A stretch of DNA of 64,000 nt from Citrifermentans bremense R1 (GTDB taxonomy: Bacteria > Desulfobacterota > Desulfuromonadia > Geobacterales > Geobacteraceae). The notes under the pieces are model-generated. The model was not told the origin of the DNA. It saw only the letters and a list, made by a program, of their open reading frames with translations, and did not search any database. The translations under genes were made by a program, and so were the position numbers. Below, one piece after another: positions 43,159-53,897 of the stretch. The stretch spans positions 473,156 through 537,155 of the forward strand of contig NZ_AUGE01000001.1 in assembly GCF_000426865.1 (NCBI RefSeq). Reading direction: 5' to 3'. Position 1 is the first letter of the stretch. Every line of letters begins with the position of its first letter.

Positions 43159-44373
43159 TTATTTCGACAGGCCGAAGACGTCGTGCAGCACCCTAACGGC
43201 GAGTTCGGTGTATTTCGCGTCGACTACGACGGAGATCTTGATCTCCGAGGTGGAGATCATCTGGATGTTGATCCCTTCTGCGGCGAGCGCCTTGAACATG
43301 GTTGTCGCGACCCCTGCGTGGCTCCTCATGCCGAGGCCGACGATGGAGACCTTGCTCACGTTCTCGTCGGAGAGGACTTCCTTGGCATTGATCGCCTGGG
43401 CGGTCTCCTGGGTGATGGACAGCGCCTTCTTGAATTCTGCCTGGGGCACGGTGAAGGTGAAGTCGGTGGAACCGGCCTCGCTCACGTTCTGAACGATCAT
43501 GTCCACGGAGATATTGGCATCGGAGAGCGGCGACAGGATCTGGGCGGCGATCCCCGGCTTGTCCGGAACCTGCATCACGGCTATTTTCACTTCATCCTTG
43601 GCATAGGCGATACCCGAGACGAGTACTGCTTCCATATCTTTATCCTCCTTGGTAACCATGGTTCCGAGATTTTCGTTAAAGCTTGAGCGGACATGGACGT
43701 CGACGTTGTACTTGCTGGCGAACTCGACGGAGCGGATCTGGAGCACCTTGGCGCCCAGGCTGGCCAACTCCAGCATCTCCTCGTAGGAGATGCGCTCGAT
43801 CTTCTTCGCGTCCTTGCAGATGTTGGGATCGGTGGTGTAGACCCCGTCAACGTCGGTGAAAATTTCGCAAACGTCCGCTTTCAGAGCCGCCGCGAGAGCG
43901 ACCGCCGAGGTGTCCGAGCCGCCGCGCCCAAGCGTGGTGACGCTGCCTGACTGGTCGACGCCCTGGAAGCCAGCGACGATGAGGATGGTCCCTTCCTTCA
44001 AATCGGTGCGCATCTTGGCGTCGTCGATCTTCTCGATGCGCGCCTTTGCGTAGGCGCTATCGGTCAGGATGGGGACCTGGAAGCCCAAGTAGGATTTCGC
44101 TTTGTACCCCATGGATTTAAGGCACATGGCCAGCAACGCGATGGAAACCTGCTCGCCTGCTGCAACCAGCACGTCGTATTCGCGGTTGTCCGGGAATTCG
44201 CAGACTTCGTTGGCAAGGGCCACCAGCTTGTTAGTTTCGCCGGACATGGCAGAGACTACCACCACCATGTCGTTGCCGGCATCGTAGGTTTTCGCCACCC
44301 TCTTAGCGACGTTACGAATCCGTTCGACGGAACCCATCGAGGTGCCGCCGTACTTTTGGACCACCAAAGCCAT
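43159..44373 (-). CDS. lysC: Aspartate kinase
   Basis: 404 aa from the ATG at 44373 (AAGGAGG upstream). Phosphorylates aspartate for lysine, threonine and methionine synthesis. Kinase domain with VVQKYGGTSMGS, TLGRGGSDTSAVALAAAL and FTDVDGVYTTDP; two C-terminal ACT domains (about 265-404) imply feedback control. Start of the lysC-cimA-comEA unit. Confidence 0.96.
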   Translation of the reverse strand: MALVVQKYGGTSMGSVERIRNVAKRVAKTYDAGNDMVVVVSAMSGETNKLVALANEVCEFPDNREYDVLVAAGEQVSIALLAMCLKSMGYKAKSYLGFQVPILTDSAYAKARIEKIDDAKMRTDLKEGTILIVAGFQGVDQSGSVTTLGRGGSDTSAVALAAALKADVCEIFTDVDGVYTTDPNICKDAKKIERISYEEMLELASLGAKVLQIRSVEFASKYNVDVHVRSSFNENLGTMVTKEDKDMEAVLVSGIAYAKDEVKIAVMQVPDKPGIAAQILSPLSDANISVDMIVQNVSEAGSTDFTFTVPQAEFKKALSITQETAQAINAKEVLSDENVSKVSIVGLGMRSHAGVATTMFKALAAEGINIQMISTSEIKISVVVDAKYTELAVRVLHDVFGLSK

Positions 44374-44438
44374 GTCAGTCCTCCTTATACTCAACTGTTA
44401 ATCCCCGGAAAGCATCCCCCGGTGGTTTGGAGGTACCT

Positions 44439-44467
44439 TTATTAGCAAGAATAGAGTTCACGGTCAA
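44439..44467 (-). promoter_or_regulatory. lysC promoter
   Basis: Minus-strand TTGACC (44462-44467), exact 17-bp spacer, TAATAA (44439-44444). Leader about 60 nt. Confidence 0.68.
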
Positions 44468-44537
44468 AACATTTTTTTAAGTAAGAGCGGCCAAGGGACC
44501 GGAATGGGAAAATATTCCTCTCGCAGGTGGGATCGGT

Positions 44538-44574
44538 AAAAAATACAGCCCCGCATCATGAGACGAGCGGGGCT
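44538..44574 (-). terminator. Terminator of the tsaE operon
   Basis: Minus strand: AGCCCCGC, 12-nt loop, GCGGGGCT, then TTTTTT after three bases. A second 9-bp hairpin (TGCCCGGCC/GGCCGGGCA, 44590-44615) without T-run lies between it and tsaE. Confidence 0.82.
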
Positions 44575-44651
44575 GCGGCTTGAAACAAGTTGCCCGGCCT
44601 TTGACGCGGCCGGGCAACCCGCTGTTTGAAGATGCTGTTTATAGCAAGAGG

Positions 44652-45113
44652 TCAGCAGGGGAAAAGTGCTTTCAAAACGGCATTCGGCCGTGCCCCTTCG
44701 GCGTGAAAGCAAACGCAGCGCCCCTCCCCGCGGTGGCTCAGCTCGACGGTGAGGAGCTCTTGGGGGACCTCGTCTTCCAGGCGCTCGGCCCACTCGACCA
44801 CGCAGGCCCCGTCGCCGGAGAAGTACTCCTCGAAACCGAGGTCGGCCACCTCGTCCGCCCCCTGGAGGCGGTACAGGTCGAAGTGGTACAGCGGGATCCT
44901 CCCCTGGTAGACGTTCAAGATGGTGTAGGTGGGGCTTGTCACCGGCGTCTCCGGGTCCACCTCGAGCCCCAGGGCGATCCCCTTGGCAAACTGGGTCTTC
45001 CCCGCCCCGAGTTCCCCGACGAGGGCGACGAAATCCCCCGGCTCCAGGAGCCTGCCGAGCCTCGCCCCCAACGCCACCGTCTCTTCGGAGCTTTTGGTCT
45101 CCACGCTCGGCAT
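44652..45113 (-). CDS. tsaE: tRNA threonylcarbamoyladenosine biosynthesis ATPase TsaE
   Basis: 153-aa P-loop protein needed for the t6A37 tRNA modification with TsaB/TsaD. Walker A LVGELGAGKTQFAKGIA (about 33-49), switch SPTYTILNVY, and HFDLYRL. Normal family length. 3 nt after the CBS gene; nnrDE upstream is a frequent partner. Confidence 0.95.
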   Translation of the reverse strand: MPSVETKSSEETVALGARLGRLLEPGDFVALVGELGAGKTQFAKGIALGLEVDPETPVTSPTYTILNVYQGRIPLYHFDLYRLQGADEVADLGFEEYFSGDGACVVEWAERLEDEVPQELLTVELSHRGEGRCVCFHAEGARPNAVLKALFPC

Positions 45114-45116
45114 CGG

Positions 45117-45566
45117 CTAGCCGATCATGGTCTTGACCATGTCGATGCGGCCGATGATGCCGACCACGCGCCGTCCCTCCACGACCGGCACCGCCTGAAT
45201 CCGCTTGCTGGTCATGATGTCGGCGACCTCCGAGACCGGCGACTCGGGCCCCACGCTGAAGACCTCTTCGGCATAGATCTCCCCGACGGTCTGCCCCGTC
45301 ATCTTCTGCAGTTCCTTCTCGAAACGCTTGTCGCTTTCCAGGTAGATGACCCAGTCGAAGATGGAGACCACGGTGGGGATGTGCAGGTTCTTGTCCTGCT
45401 CGATCAGGTCGCTTTCCGAGACGATGCCGACCAGGAGCCCTCCCTCATCGACCACCGGGACGGTGGAGATGCGGTGCTGGGCGAAAAGCTGGGCCAGGTC
45501 CCTGACGGTGGTGTCGCGGCGCACGGTGATGACCTCTTTGGTCATTATGTCTTTTGCTTTGAGCAT
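45117..45566 (-). CDS. Tandem CBS-domain protein
   Basis: 149 aa composed almost entirely of two CBS motifs (about 1-60: DIMTKEVITVRRDTTV ... STVPVVDEGG; about 95-149: VFSVGPESPV ... QAVPVVEGRRVVGII). Such proteins bind adenine nucleotides and sense energy state. Partner unknown; co-transcribed with tsaE and nnrDE. Confidence 0.9.
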   Translation of the reverse strand: MLKAKDIMTKEVITVRRDTTVRDLAQLFAQHRISTVPVVDEGGLLVGIVSESDLIEQDKNLHIPTVVSIFDWVIYLESDKRFEKELQKMTGQTVGEIYAEEVFSVGPESPVSEVADIMTSKRIQAVPVVEGRRVVGIIGRIDMVKTMIG

Positions 45567-45590
45567 GGTGGTTCTCCCTTTTATTGCAGT

Positions 45591-47162
45591 TCAGTGCATC
45601 GATGTTGCGGCCGCGCCGCCGTTTGCGGCGGTAAGCCGCTGCAGCGCCCTGGGGAGGGCCTCCTGCACGTCGGTTGCGACCATGCCGCGCGTACCCATCT
45701 TCTCAACCAGGAGGTCCGCCGCGTAGCCGTGGAGGAAAGTTCCTAAGCGGGCGGCGGCAAAGGGGTGGTACCCCTGGCCCAAAAGGGCGGCGATGACGCC
45801 GGTCAGGACGTCCCCCATCCCCCCGGTCGCCATGCCGGGGTTGCCGCTGCCGTTGATACTGACGCCGCCGTCGGGCGCAGCCACGATGCTGCGGGCCCCC
45901 TTGAGGACGAGGTAGACCTGGAAGCGTGCGGCGAAGTCGCGGGCGCAGCCGATGCGGTCCGCCTCGACCTGCGGGATCGAGAGCCCGGAAAGCCTTGCCA
46001 TCTCCCCGGGATGCGGCGTCAAAAGCGTCACCCTCCCCCTCCGTTGCAAGAGAAGCTCAGGTGCCTCCGCCACCGCGTTCAGCCCGTCGGCGTCGATGAC
46101 AAGCGGCGCCTCCAGGAGGGCGAGGAGCGAGTGCACCAGGTAAACCGTGGAGGGGGCGGTCCCAAGCCCAGGGCCGAGCGCCACCGCATCCTTCCCCTTG
46201 GCGACCGATAAGAGTTCATCGAGCGCCCCCGCCAGGAAGTACCCCTTGTTCTCCCGCCCGACGGGAATGGTCATCGCCTCGGTCGTCTTCGATTCCAGCA
46301 CGGGGTTGAGCGCCGCGGGAACGGCAAGGCTCACCAACCCCGCCCCGCTCCTCAAGGCGCTTTGGGCGGCCATGGCCGCGGCACCGCTCTTCCCGGCGCT
46401 CCCGGCGATGATGAGGCAATGCCCGTTGCTCCCCTTGTGGGCGAGAAGGCTCCTTTTGCGGATCATCGACCGCGCGCTCACTTCGTCCACGAACTCGCAC
46501 CCGGGCGCCTCGTCGATTACAGCCTGCGGCATGCCGATATCGACGACCGCCAGGCGCCCGCCGAACTCCGCTCCCGGGTAAAGCACGTTGCCAAGCTTCG
46601 CCAGGGCGAAGCTGACCGTCAGTTCGGCACACACCGCCCGCCCGAGCACCCGGCCGCTGCCCGCGTCGATCCCTGAGGGGATGTCGACCGCGATTACCGG
46701 AACGCCGCAGGCGTTGACGATGTCGATGGCCTCCCCGTGGATCCCCCCCACCTCGCTGTTGATGCCGGTGCCAAGGAGCGCGTCGACGACGACGGCGGCG
46801 CTTTTGAAAAGTTCCTCGTGCCCGGCGAGCCCATGGGGGAGCGTAGTAACCACGCCTGGGTCCAGGCGCTCCAGGTTGGCGGCGGCATCCCCGGTCACGG
46901 CTTCCGGCGCGGCCAAAAGCAGCACCGGCGCCTCCCACCCCCTCTGCGAGAGCAACCTGGAGATGACGAAACCGTCGCCGCCGTTGTTCCCTTTGCCGGC
47001 GACGATGACCGCCTTTTTCCCGACGCCGTCTCCGAAGCGCTCAGAGATGGCGTCGGCGCACGCGGTGCCGGCGCGCTCCATGAGCGCGAGCCCCGGGACC
47101 CCGAACTCCCCGATGGCCCTTTTGTCCATCGACTGCATCACCTGTCCCGTGACCACCTTCAT
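45591..47162 (-). CDS. nnrDE: Bifunctional NAD(P)HX epimerase / ADP-dependent dehydratase
   Basis: 523-aa fused repair enzyme. The N-terminal epimerase domain (1-215) has KGNNGGDGFVISRLL and DALLGTGIN; the C-terminal carbohydrate kinase-like dehydratase (225-520) has LAHKGSNGHCLIIAGS, LTPHPGEMARLSG and the GNPGMATGGMGDVLTG active site. It repairs hydrated NADH/NADPH. Directly abuts acpS. Confidence 0.95.
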   Translation of the reverse strand: MKVVTGQVMQSMDKRAIGEFGVPGLALMERAGTACADAISERFGDGVGKKAVIVAGKGNNGGDGFVISRLLSQRGWEAPVLLLAAPEAVTGDAAANLERLDPGVVTTLPHGLAGHEELFKSAAVVVDALLGTGINSEVGGIHGEAIDIVNACGVPVIAVDIPSGIDAGSGRVLGRAVCAELTVSFALAKLGNVLYPGAEFGGRLAVVDIGMPQAVIDEAPGCEFVDEVSARSMIRKRSLLAHKGSNGHCLIIAGSAGKSGAAAMAAQSALRSGAGLVSLAVPAALNPVLESKTTEAMTIPVGRENKGYFLAGALDELLSVAKGKDAVALGPGLGTAPSTVYLVHSLLALLEAPLVIDADGLNAVAEAPELLLQRRGRVTLLTPHPGEMARLSGLSIPQVEADRIGCARDFAARFQVYLVLKGARSIVAAPDGGVSINGSGNPGMATGGMGDVLTGVIAALLGQGYHPFAAARLGTFLHGYAADLLVEKMGTRGMVATDVQEALPRALQRLTAANGGAAATSMH

Positions 47163-47540
47163 CTAGCGCTCCAGTACCACCATGGCGACGGCGCATCCCG
47201 CGTCGTGCGACAGCGACAGGAAACAGGAGCAAAGCCCCGCCTGCCGGAAGAGTTCCTCGGCGCGCCGGTAAAGCCTGAGCTCCGGCTTGCCCAGCTGGTC
47301 GTTGACCACTTCCATATCCTTCCAGGAGATGCCGTCGCGCAGGCCGGTCCCCAGCGCCTTCAGGAAGGACTCCTTGGCCGCGAAGCGGAGCGCGTAGTGC
47401 TGGGCGCTATGTTTCTTAGCGGAACAGTACTCTATCTCGGAGGGTGTGAAGATCCTGTCGAAGAGGGCGTCGTTCCCCTGCTGCAGGAACTTCTCGAACC
47501 TCGCGATCTCAACTATGTCAACGCCCGTGCCGTAAATCAC
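47163..47540 (-). CDS. acpS: Holo-[acyl-carrier-protein] synthase
   Basis: 125 aa; attaches phosphopantetheine to [19 protein letters not shown] carries the metal-binding Asp and [15 protein letters not shown] the Glu-Lys motif. Start is GTG, with AGGAG 6 nt upstream. First gene of the acpS-nnrDE-CBS-tsaE unit behind its own promoter. Confidence 0.95.
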
Positions 47541-47599
47541 AAAAGCTCCTGTCTTCCGGGAGATCTGTCAGATCGAATCAATCTCGCGGTCCTGCTAAC

Positions 47600-47628
47600 A
47601 CTATAACCGCTCACGCTGATACTCACAA
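47600..47628 (-). promoter_or_regulatory. Candidate acpS operon promoter
   Basis: Minus-strand TTGTGA (47623-47628), 17-bp spacer, TATAGT (47600-47605). A 13-nt palindrome GATCTG-T-CAGATC (47562-47574) lies in the leader. Confidence 0.55.
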
Positions 47629-47634
47629 CAACGC

Positions 47635-48873
47635 TCACTGAGCCTTGCCGGCCGACGCAGGCAGCGCTTGCTGCCACTCGCGCAGCAACCCCGGCAGGTC
47701 GAGCGACCAGTCGGAAAGGGCCTTGGCCACCGCCTTCTCCATGGTGGCCCGCTCCCCCAGGTTCTTGAGCACGTTCTGAACGGCGTACCACCCGTAGCGG
47801 TTCACCATGAACTGGACCATGGAGTAGCTCTGCTGGTAGGCGAGGCCCGCCTGCTGACCATCCATGGAGGTGAAGGGGCCGGAGAGGGTGACCAGAGGCA
47901 ACTGATGCGAGGCGTCGACCAGATTCGGGTTGCGGCCGGGGTGGACGAACTCTTTGCGCCCCTCGATCTCCGCCAACCCCTCGTTGAGCCAGGTGGGGAC
48001 GTTGCCGTGGGTGATCTCCGCGATCAGCACGTGGGTGAATTCGTGGAAGATGACGGCGCGCAGTTGCGGGGTGATCCTGATGATCCCCCCTATCGGGAGC
48101 CGGATCTTGCCGTCGTAGAGCCCCCCGGACCAGTCGGGGCCGGCGGTCACGCTGCTGTAGTCGCGCTTGGTGTAGAGGAGCACCGGGATGCGCGCGGTCG
48201 GGAAAAGCCCGAGATCGGCGCCCACCGAGTTGTAGGCGCTCTCCAGGGCGTCCAGCACCTCGGCCGAAAGCCCCGGGGGGAGCTCCGCGTCGTAGCTCAG
48301 GTCGAACATGGAGCTGAACCCCTTGTCCATGCGCGACTCCACCGGAAGCTCCCGCTCCGCCTTGGCGATGAGGGCGGCCAGCATCTTGTTGTCGGGCTCC
48401 CTCTCGCGCGCGCGGCGCCAATAGGAAAGCGCCCCCTGCAGGTCGCCGGTGTCGTAGCCGATCTTCCCCAGGTAGATGAGCGGATCGACGCCGTCGCCTG
48501 CTTCCTTGAATTCGCTTGCCGCCGTCAGGTAATCCTTGTCCAGGTAGAGCGCCACGCCGCGCATGAGCGTGAGCTCCCTTTTTTCCGGCAAGAGCTCCCG
48601 CGCCTCGGAAAGGCTACGGGCCGCCTTGGCGTAGCGCCCCGCGTTCATGTCGCGCTTGGCGATCTCGGTATAGGTCAGGGCCAGGTTGACCTTGAGCGAC
48701 TGCTCGTAGGGAAAGAGCGAGGAGGCCCGCTTCAGCTCGTCCAGCGCCTGCTCGTATTCGCCGCGCTCGATCAGCTGCCGGGCCTTGTCGGCATAGGTGA
48801 CGGGATCCCCGGCGGCCGCCGTGGCGGCGAACGCCAGCATGAGGATAAAGGCGAGAAAGGAAAGCTTCTTCAT
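47635..48873 (-). CDS. Secreted TPR protein with gluzincin (peptidase MA-like) domain
   Basis: 412 aa. Signal peptide ([20 protein letters not shown]), TPR repeats (about 25-170: [20 protein letters not shown] etc.), then a metallopeptidase-like domain with [10 protein letters not shown] (about 278-287) and a downstream Glu in [11 protein letters not shown] (about 297-307), an HExxH-like site reading HEFTH with the third ligand 18 residues on. Extracytoplasmic; substrate unknown. The ATG overlaps the dxs stop by 4 bp. Confidence 0.82.
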   Translation of the reverse strand: MKKLSFLAFILMLAFAATAAAGDPVTYADKARQLIERGEYEQALDELKRASSLFPYEQSLKVNLALTYTEIAKRDMNAGRYAKAARSLSEARELLPEKRELTLMRGVALYLDKDYLTAASEFKEAGDGVDPLIYLGKIGYDTGDLQGALSYWRRAREREPDNKMLAALIAKAERELPVESRMDKGFSSMFDLSYDAELPPGLSAEVLDALESAYNSVGADLGLFPTARIPVLLYTKRDYSSVTAGPDWSGGLYDGKIRLPIGGIIRITPQLRAVIFHEFTHVLIAEITHGNVPTWLNEGLAEIEGRKEFVHPGRNPNLVDASHQLPLVTLSGPFTSMDGQQAGLAYQQSYSMVQFMVNRYGWYAVQNVLKNLGERATMEKAVAKALSDWSLDLPGLLREWQQALPASAGKAQ

Positions 48874-50810
48874 GGTGGGGACGACAGATCGGCGCCGTCG
48901 GGCCGGTCCGCCGGTTCCAGGACCAACTCCTGCGGCGACTGCCCCCTCGCCTTCCGGATGCTCCGGGCGATCCCGGCGGCGTCGAGGCCGTAGGCGGCCT
49001 TGAGCTCAGCCTGCTCCCCCTGCTCCACGAAGCTGTCGGGGTACCCCAGGCGAATAACCCGTACTCCGGTGACGCCGCACTCCTCCAAAAGTTCCAGGAT
49101 GGAGGTGCCGAAACCGCCCTGCAGCACGTTCTCTTCGGCGGTGACCAGGAAGCGGGTAGCCGCGAGGGAGAGGATCAGGTCGCGGTCCAGGGGTTTCACG
49201 AAACGGACGTTCATGACGGCAAGGTCCAACCCTTCGAGGGCGAGCGCCGCTGCCGCCTGCTGGGCGGGGTGCACCATGGTGCCCACGGCCAGGATGGCGC
49301 CGTCTTCCCCCTCCCTGACCAGCTCACCCTTCCCTACCGGAAGCGGCTCCAGGATCTGGTCCATGGGGACGCCCAGGCCGCCGCCGCGCGGATAACGCAC
49401 CGCCGAGGGGCCATCGAGCGAGAAGGCGGTGAAGAACATGTGCTGCAGTTCGTTCTCGTCCTTGGGCGCCATCACGGTGAGCCCGGGGAGCTGCCGCAGA
49501 TAGGAGAGGTCGAACACGCCGTGGTGGGTCGGGCCGTCGTTGCCGACCACGCCGGCGCGGTCGATGGCGAAGACGACCGGGAGTTCCTGCAGGCAGACGT
49601 CGTGGCAGAGCTGGTCGAAGCCGCGCTGCAGGAAGGAGGAATAAAGCGCCACCACCGGACGGAACCCTTCCGCGGCAAGCCCCGCCGCGAAGGTGACGGC
49701 GTGCTGCTCGGCGATCCCCACGTCGAAGAACCGCTCAGGGAACTCCCTGGCGAACGGGGTGAGCCCGGTGCCGTCCGGCATGGCGGCGGTGATGGCGACG
49801 ATCTTCTCGTTGTCCTGGGCCAGCCTTTTCAGGGTCTCGCCGAAGACCCCGGTGTACGAGGCGGGGCCGCCTTTGCCCTTGTGCACCTTCCCGGTATGGG
49901 CGTCGAAGGGTCCCACGCCGTGGAAAAGAGAAGGGTACGCCTCCGCGGGGGGGAACCCCTTTCCCTTCTTGGTGAGGACATGGATCAGCACCGCGTCGTC
50001 GAAACGCTTCACGTTCTCAAAAGTCTCCACGAGCTTGCCGATGTCGTGCCCGTCGATGGGACCGATGTACTCGAAGCCGAACGCCTCGAAGAGCATGCCG
50101 GGGGTGAAGAGGGTCTTAAGCGACTCCTCGGCCCTCTTGGCTATCTTCAGGACCGACTTGCCGAACATGGGGAGCCCCTCCAGGAAAGCCTCCAGGTCCT
50201 TCTTGGCCCGGTGCACGTATTCGCTGGTTATGGTGCGGGAGAGGAGATTGGAGAGGGCGCCTACGTTCTCCGAGATGGACATCTCGTTGTCGTTCAGGAT
50301 CACCACCAGGTCCTTGTTCAGCTCGCCGGCGTGGTTCAGCCCCTCCAGCGCCAGGCCGCCGGTCATGGAGCCGTCCCCGATCACGGTCAGCACCTTGTTG
50401 TGCTCCCCCTTCAGGTCGCGCGCCACGGCGAAGCCCACCCCGGCCGAGATGGAGGTGGAGGAGTGCCCGACATCGAAGCAGTCGTGGGAGGACTCGGCCC
50501 GCTTGGGAAAGCCGCTGATCCCCCCGAGGGTCCGCAGCGTGCCGAAGCGCTCGTTCCTGCCGGTTAAAAGCTTGTGGGCGTAGGCCTGGTGGCCGACGTC
50601 CCAGACGATCTTGTCCTTGGGGGAATCGAAAACGCGGTGCAGGGCGATGGTAAGCTCGACCACGCCAAGGCTCGGCGCCAGGTGCCCGCCGTTTGCGGCG
50701 CAGGTCTCGATGATTCGCTCGCGGAGCTCGGCCGCGAGGGTTTCCAGCTCACTCAACGAGAGCGACTTCAACTGCCTCGGTTCTTTAATCCCTTCCAGGA
50801 TGGACGGCAT
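48870..50810 (-). CDS. dxs: 1-deoxy-D-xylulose-5-phosphate synthase
   Basis: 646-aa thiamine enzyme making DXP from pyruvate and glyceraldehyde-3-phosphate, first step of the MEP isoprenoid pathway. TPP motif [18 protein letters not shown] (about 150-165), catalytic Glu in transketolase-like [11 protein letters not shown], and [14 protein letters not shown]. Starts exactly after the ispA stop codon. Confidence 0.96.
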   Translation of the reverse strand: MPSILEGIKEPRQLKSLSLSELETLAAELRERIIETCAANGGHLAPSLGVVELTIALHRVFDSPKDKIVWDVGHQAYAHKLLTGRNERFGTLRTLGGISGFPKRAESSHDCFDVGHSSTSISAGVGFAVARDLKGEHNKVLTVIGDGSMTGGLALEGLNHAGELNKDLVVILNDNEMSISENVGALSNLLSRTITSEYVHRAKKDLEAFLEGLPMFGKSVLKIAKRAEESLKTLFTPGMLFEAFGFEYIGPIDGHDIGKLVETFENVKRFDDAVLIHVLTKKGKGFPPAEAYPSLFHGVGPFDAHTGKVHKGKGGPASYTGVFGETLKRLAQDNEKIVAITAAMPDGTGLTPFAREFPERFFDVGIAEQHAVTFAAGLAAEGFRPVVALYSSFLQRGFDQLCHDVCLQELPVVFAIDRAGVVGNDGPTHHGVFDLSYLRQLPGLTVMAPKDENELQHMFFTAFSLDGPSAVRYPRGGGLGVPMDQILEPLPVGKGELVREGEDGAILAVGTMVHPAQQAAAALALEGLDLAVMNVRFVKPLDRDLILSLAATRFLVTAEENVLQGGFGTSILELLEECGVTGVRVIRLGYPDSFVEQGEQAELKAAYGLDAAGIARSIRKARGQSPQELVLEPADRPDGADLSSPP

Positions 50811-51698
50811 CTACGATTTCCTTTTCACTATGTACGAAGCTATGGCCCGCAAAGGTTCCGCCCGCTCGTCGAACGGTTCCAGGGCGGTCAAAGCGATCTG
50901 CACCAGTTCTTCGGCGCGCCGCTTGGACGCCTCCAGCCCGACGAGCGCCGGGTAGGTCGCCTTGCCGCGGGCCTGGTCGCTCCCGGCGTCCTTCCCCAAC
51001 TCCTCGGTGGTCCCTTCCACGTCGAGAACGTCGTCCGCGATCTGGAATGCGAGGCCGATGGCGTCGGCGTAACGGGTGAGGGCGTCGAAGGCCTCCTCGT
51101 TCGCCCCGCCGAGGATGGCGCCGGCGCGCACCGAAGCCCGGATCAGGGCGCCGGTCTTGTGGGTATGGATGTAGGAGAGGGTAGCCATGTCGATGTCGTG
51201 CTTTCCCTCGCTCTCCATGTCGACCATCTGCCCGCCGACCATCCCGCGCGAGCCGGAAGCGTGCGCTATCTCGTGGATCACCCGAAGGCGCGCCGCAGGC
51301 TCCATCCCTTCGCCGTTGCAGGAGAGGAGGATGAAGGCCTCGGTTAAGAGCGCGTCGCCGGCGAGGATGGCGGTCGCCTCGCCGTACACCTTGTGGTTGG
51401 TGGGGTTCCCCCGGCGGAAGTCGTCGTTGTCCATGGCGGGGAGGTCGTCGTGGATGAGGGAGTAGGTATGGATCATCTCCATGGCGCAGGCAGCCGGCAG
51501 GGCGGATTCAAGCTCCCCCCCCACCGCCTCGCAGGCGGCAAGCAAGAGCACCGGGCGCACCCTTTTGCCTCCGGCGAACACCGAGTAGCGCATGGAACCG
51601 TGCAGGGATGCCGGGAGTTCCTTCCCGTGGGGTAGAAAGCGCTCCAGCGCCTGGTCGACCAACTCGCACTTCTGCTTCAAATATTGCTTCAAATCCAT
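50811..51698 (-). CDS. ispA: Farnesyl diphosphate synthase
   Basis: 295-aa short-chain polyprenyl synthase from the ATG at 51698 (GAGAG upstream). Aspartate-rich motifs DDLPAMDNDDFRRG (FARM) and FQIADDVLDVEG (SARM), plus GGKRVRP. The longer upstream frame covers an intergenic repeat and was discarded. Feeds the isoprenoid pathway started by the adjacent dxs. Confidence 0.94.
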   Translation of the reverse strand: MDLKQYLKQKCELVDQALERFLPHGKELPASLHGSMRYSVFAGGKRVRPVLLLAACEAVGGELESALPAACAMEMIHTYSLIHDDLPAMDNDDFRRGNPTNHKVYGEATAILAGDALLTEAFILLSCNGEGMEPAARLRVIHEIAHASGSRGMVGGQMVDMESEGKHDIDMATLSYIHTHKTGALIRASVRAGAILGGANEEAFDALTRYADAIGLAFQIADDVLDVEGTTEELGKDAGSDQARGKATYPALVGLEASKRRAEELVQIALTALEPFDERAEPLRAIASYIVKRKS

Positions 51699-51813
51699 AT
51701 CATGTCTCTCTTTCCGATGAGTTACGTTGGTCACGCCTCGCGACCATTTTAAAGGTGCTGCAGGCGCGTCGTCGGTTTCTGCCCGCTCTCCTCGCCATTC
51801 CAGGGGGGAGGCC

Positions 51814-51849
51814 GAGTCAATTCTCCTCCCCCTCCAGGGGAGGGGACTC
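51814..51849. repeat. GC-rich palindrome between xseB and ispA
   Basis: GAGTC ... CCTCCCC ... GGGGAGGGGACTC, a member of the CCCTCCC/GGGAGGG intergenic palindrome family. The gap (51699-51889) holds no ORF. Confidence 0.65.
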
Positions 51850-51889
51850 AAAAGGAACGGTTCCCCCTCAACCTCAGTTTTTGAAACGG

Positions 51890-52117
51890 TTATTCCTCTC
51901 CCTCGAATGGTTTGGTAACGAAGCTGCCGTCGCGCTGCTTGACGAGGGTCTCCACCCGCCGCTCGGCCTCGTTCAGCTTTTTGCTGCAGAAGGCGGAAAA
52001 CTTCACCCCATCCTCGAACGCCTTCAGGGACTCCTCCAGGGAGAGCTCGCCACCTTCTAGCTTCTTCACCACGTCCTCTAGCTTTTTCAGCGCGGTCTCG
52101 AACTTCTCCACTGCCAT
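51890..52117 (-). CDS. xseB: Exodeoxyribonuclease VII small subunit
   Basis: 75 aa, family-typical: FETALKKLEDVVKKLEGGELSLEESLKAFEDG followed by a Cys-Lys-Lys-Leu helix. Binds XseA's C-terminal helices. Located 83 nt after xseA. Confidence 0.95.
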   Translation of the reverse strand: MAVEKFETALKKLEDVVKKLEGGELSLEESLKAFEDGVKFSAFCSKKLNEAERRVETLVKQRDGSFVTKPFEGEE

Positions 52118-52200
52118 GAGTACCCTCTCGTAGCTCTAGCCCTGCCTCTACGGACATTAACGCCGCAGGCCGGCGAGAATTATTAAAAAGTGATCGCCTA

Positions 52201-53860
<1,660 letters not shown>

Positions 53861-53890
53861 TTGACCGTCGCGCCGTGTCGATGTTAGTAT
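53861..53890 (+). promoter_or_regulatory. Promoter predicting a leaderless parA-like mRNA
   Basis: TTGACC (53861-53866), 18-bp spacer, TAGTAT (53885-53890). The usual start distance puts +1 at about 53897-53898, on or next to the ATG at 53898. There is no Shine-Dalgarno between the -10 and the ATG. Confidence 0.6.
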
Positions 53891-53897
53891 GCGCGCC